Positions 6,285-6,817 of a stretch of 6,817 bases of DNA are shown piece by piece. The notes under the pieces were generated by a model. The model was not told where the DNA came from. It did no database searches and worked only from the letters and a program-made list of their open reading frames with translations. Positions within the stretch are counted from its first letter, which is position 1, and each line of letters begins with the position of its first letter. Made by a program: the position numbers and the translations under genes. The DNA is from JBCCFX01 sp039029515 (lineage in GTDB: Bacteria; Planctomycetota; Phycisphaerae; Phycisphaerales; SM1A02): contig JBCCFX010000203.1 of NCBI GenBank assembly GCA_039029515.1, positions 1-6,817 on the forward strand, given 5' to 3'.

Positions 6285-6332
6285 GAAGACGGTTCGCGCG
6301 ACATCGTAAAGCCGGGAGCGAAGACGGTTCGC
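6285..6332 (-). repeat. Pair of 13-bp direct repeats just upstream of the rho start
   Basis: GAAGACGGTTCGC (+ strand sense) occurs at 6285-6297 and again, identically, at 6320-6332. The starts are 35 bp apart, and the nearer copy lies only 5 bp from the rho ATG. As 35 is not a multiple of three, the copies are in different frames relative to any N-terminal extension of Rho, which points to a DNA or RNA signal rather than repeated protein. Confidence 0.6.
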
Positions 6333-6336
6333 CTGA

Positions 6337-6350
6337 TGTCATCGATGACA
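6337..6350. promoter_or_regulatory. Perfect 14-bp palindrome in the rho leader, possible operator
   Basis: TGTCATCGATGACA is identical to its reverse complement. It sits 58 bp upstream of the rho ATG and downstream of the predicted promoter. In RNA it could fold as a 5-bp stem with a UCGA loop; in DNA it has the form of a dimeric-regulator site. No specific regulator can be named. Confidence 0.45.
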
Positions 6351-6438
6351 CAGACACCGCGAAGTTGAGCGCGCGAACTGAAACACAATCGTTTTCGGAA
6401 GCGGGGCGACACCCGGTAATTCGCAATCCCGCTCACCA

Positions 6439-6467
6439 AGTAGAGCAGGTCGAAACCCGGCTGTCAA
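6439..6467 (-). promoter_or_regulatory. Sigma70-type promoter for rho
   Basis: On the minus strand, a perfect TTGACA (6467-6462) and a TCTACT box (6444-6439) are separated by 17 bp, with TGC directly before the -10 (extended -10). The predicted start near 6432 gives a leader of about 150 nt to the ATG at 6279. Long leaders are known for rho genes in other bacteria, where Rho controls its own synthesis. Confidence 0.65.
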
Positions 6468-6471
6468 GCCG
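6458..6471 (-). promoter_or_regulatory. Small inverted repeat overlapping the rho -35 box
   Basis: CGGCT (minus strand, 6471-6467) and AGCCG (6462-6458) flank a 4-nt TGAC loop. It overlaps the -35 box and lies 10 nt after the psuG stop, so it could be a 3' stem of the psuG mRNA or coincidental. No U-tract follows. Confidence 0.25.
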
Positions 6472-6481
6472 AAAGAGGCAT

Positions 6482-6817
6482 TCAAGGCCTGTCTGGCGGT
6501 GTGGAAACAGGGTCCACATCCCATGTATCGGCCAAACGGACCGCGAGCTTTGATGCCACCGCAACGTTCTGACGCAGCAGTGCCAGATTGGCAAGCAGCG
6601 ACCGGCCTTCGGTGTGGTCCATCACGTCCCGGAGCACGTTTGGCGTTCGAGCGGATCGAGCATCAGACGAAGATCGATCAAGCTGCGCAATGACCTCTTC
6701 CAACCCGGTTACTTCGAACTGCTCTGGAACCGGGACAGTTGCGAGCACCGCGGTCGGGAGCTTAAACCCATGCCACTGTCTATGACACACATCGGCGAGT
6801 TCTTCAATAGAGTCAAC
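6482..6817 (-). CDS. psuG: Pseudouridine-5'-phosphate glycosidase, C-terminal part (cut by window edge)
   Basis: The frame is open from the right edge (first codon at 6817) to TGA at 6484-6482, 111 residues. It follows the C-terminal pattern of PsuG: 'SIEELADVCHRQW' (family: D-x-PEE-hA), 'AVLATVPVPEQF' (family: hhVANPIPEE), a helix with 'TPNVL' (family: VTPFLL), and the signature 'GRSLLANLALLRQN' followed by 'ASKLAVRLA'. The enzyme cleaves pseudouridine 5'-phosphate to uracil and ribose 5-phosphate in pseudouridine salvage or breakdown, in the cytosol. PsuG is usually about 300 aa, so roughly 190 N-terminal residues, including the metal-binding and catalytic Lys regions, lie outside. The partner kinase gene psuK is not visible. 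The last 13 residues (WDVDPVSTPPDRP) look like a disordered tail. The GTG at 6790 is internal, not the start. The assignment comes from remembered family motifs without a database search. Confidence 0.8.
   Translation of the reverse strand, partial: VDSIEELADVCHRQWHGFKLPTAVLATVPVPEQFEVTGLEEVIAQLDRSSSDARSARTPNVLRDVMDHTEGRSLLANLALLRQNVAVASKLAVRLADTWDVDPVSTPPDRP

Noticed and set aside
5749..6286. Plus-strand open frames across rho (up to 195 codons)
   Set aside because: They are antisense to a highly conserved Rho protein and carry no domain signal of their own.

Overview
The window looks like a piece of a Planctomycetota chromosome, most probably class Phycisphaerae. This is inferred from three things seen here: (i) a C-terminal PEP-CTERM-like tail of the 'PAPGGLAMLGL...RRRR' type; (ii) secreted proteins ending in duplicated dockerin-like 'CPADC...DGDGEVDIDDL...AFGPCP' modules; (iii) 'DCNGNGVPDDCD' thrombospondin-3-like repeats. 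All three are common in Phycisphaerae secretomes. The DNA is moderately GC-rich and densely coding, and no gene-free stretch exceeds about 200 bp.

Layout. Bases 1-145 are the last 47 codons of a PEP-CTERM-type exported protein (+). Two large secreted multidomain proteins follow on the + strand. The first (286-2916, 876 aa) has a signal peptide, a beta-rich N-terminal domain, a propeller-like central domain, a PPC-like beta-sandwich and two dockerin-like repeats. The second (3064-5097, 677 aa) has a signal peptide, seven FG-GAP repeats forming a predicted seven-bladed propeller, four 19-residue TSP3-like repeats, the same PPC-like sandwich and the same dockerin-like pair. The two share their C-terminal third and differ at the N-terminus, so they look like module-shuffled relatives. 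Each appears to have its own promoter and a 5'UTR stem-loop.

The minus strand carries rho (5110-6279), convergent with the second secreted gene and only 12 bp from it. Further upstream lies the C-terminal part of psuG, pseudouridine-5'-phosphate glycosidase (6482 to beyond the window end). Rho has complete ATPase machinery. It lacks the usual N-terminal helical domain, has lost aromatic residues of the primary RNA site, and carries an Arg/Lys-rich insertion. Its leader of about 150 nt is the most structured non-coding DNA in the window: a near-consensus promoter, a perfect 14-bp palindrome, a 13-bp direct repeat and a short uORF overlapping the rho start.

The + strand genes encode cell-surface or extracellular material, while the minus strand holds housekeeping functions (transcription termination, nucleoside salvage). 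I see no defence system, mobile element, CRISPR array or RNA gene. The best leads are the rho leader, the unusual Rho RNA-binding domain and the paired modular secreted proteins.
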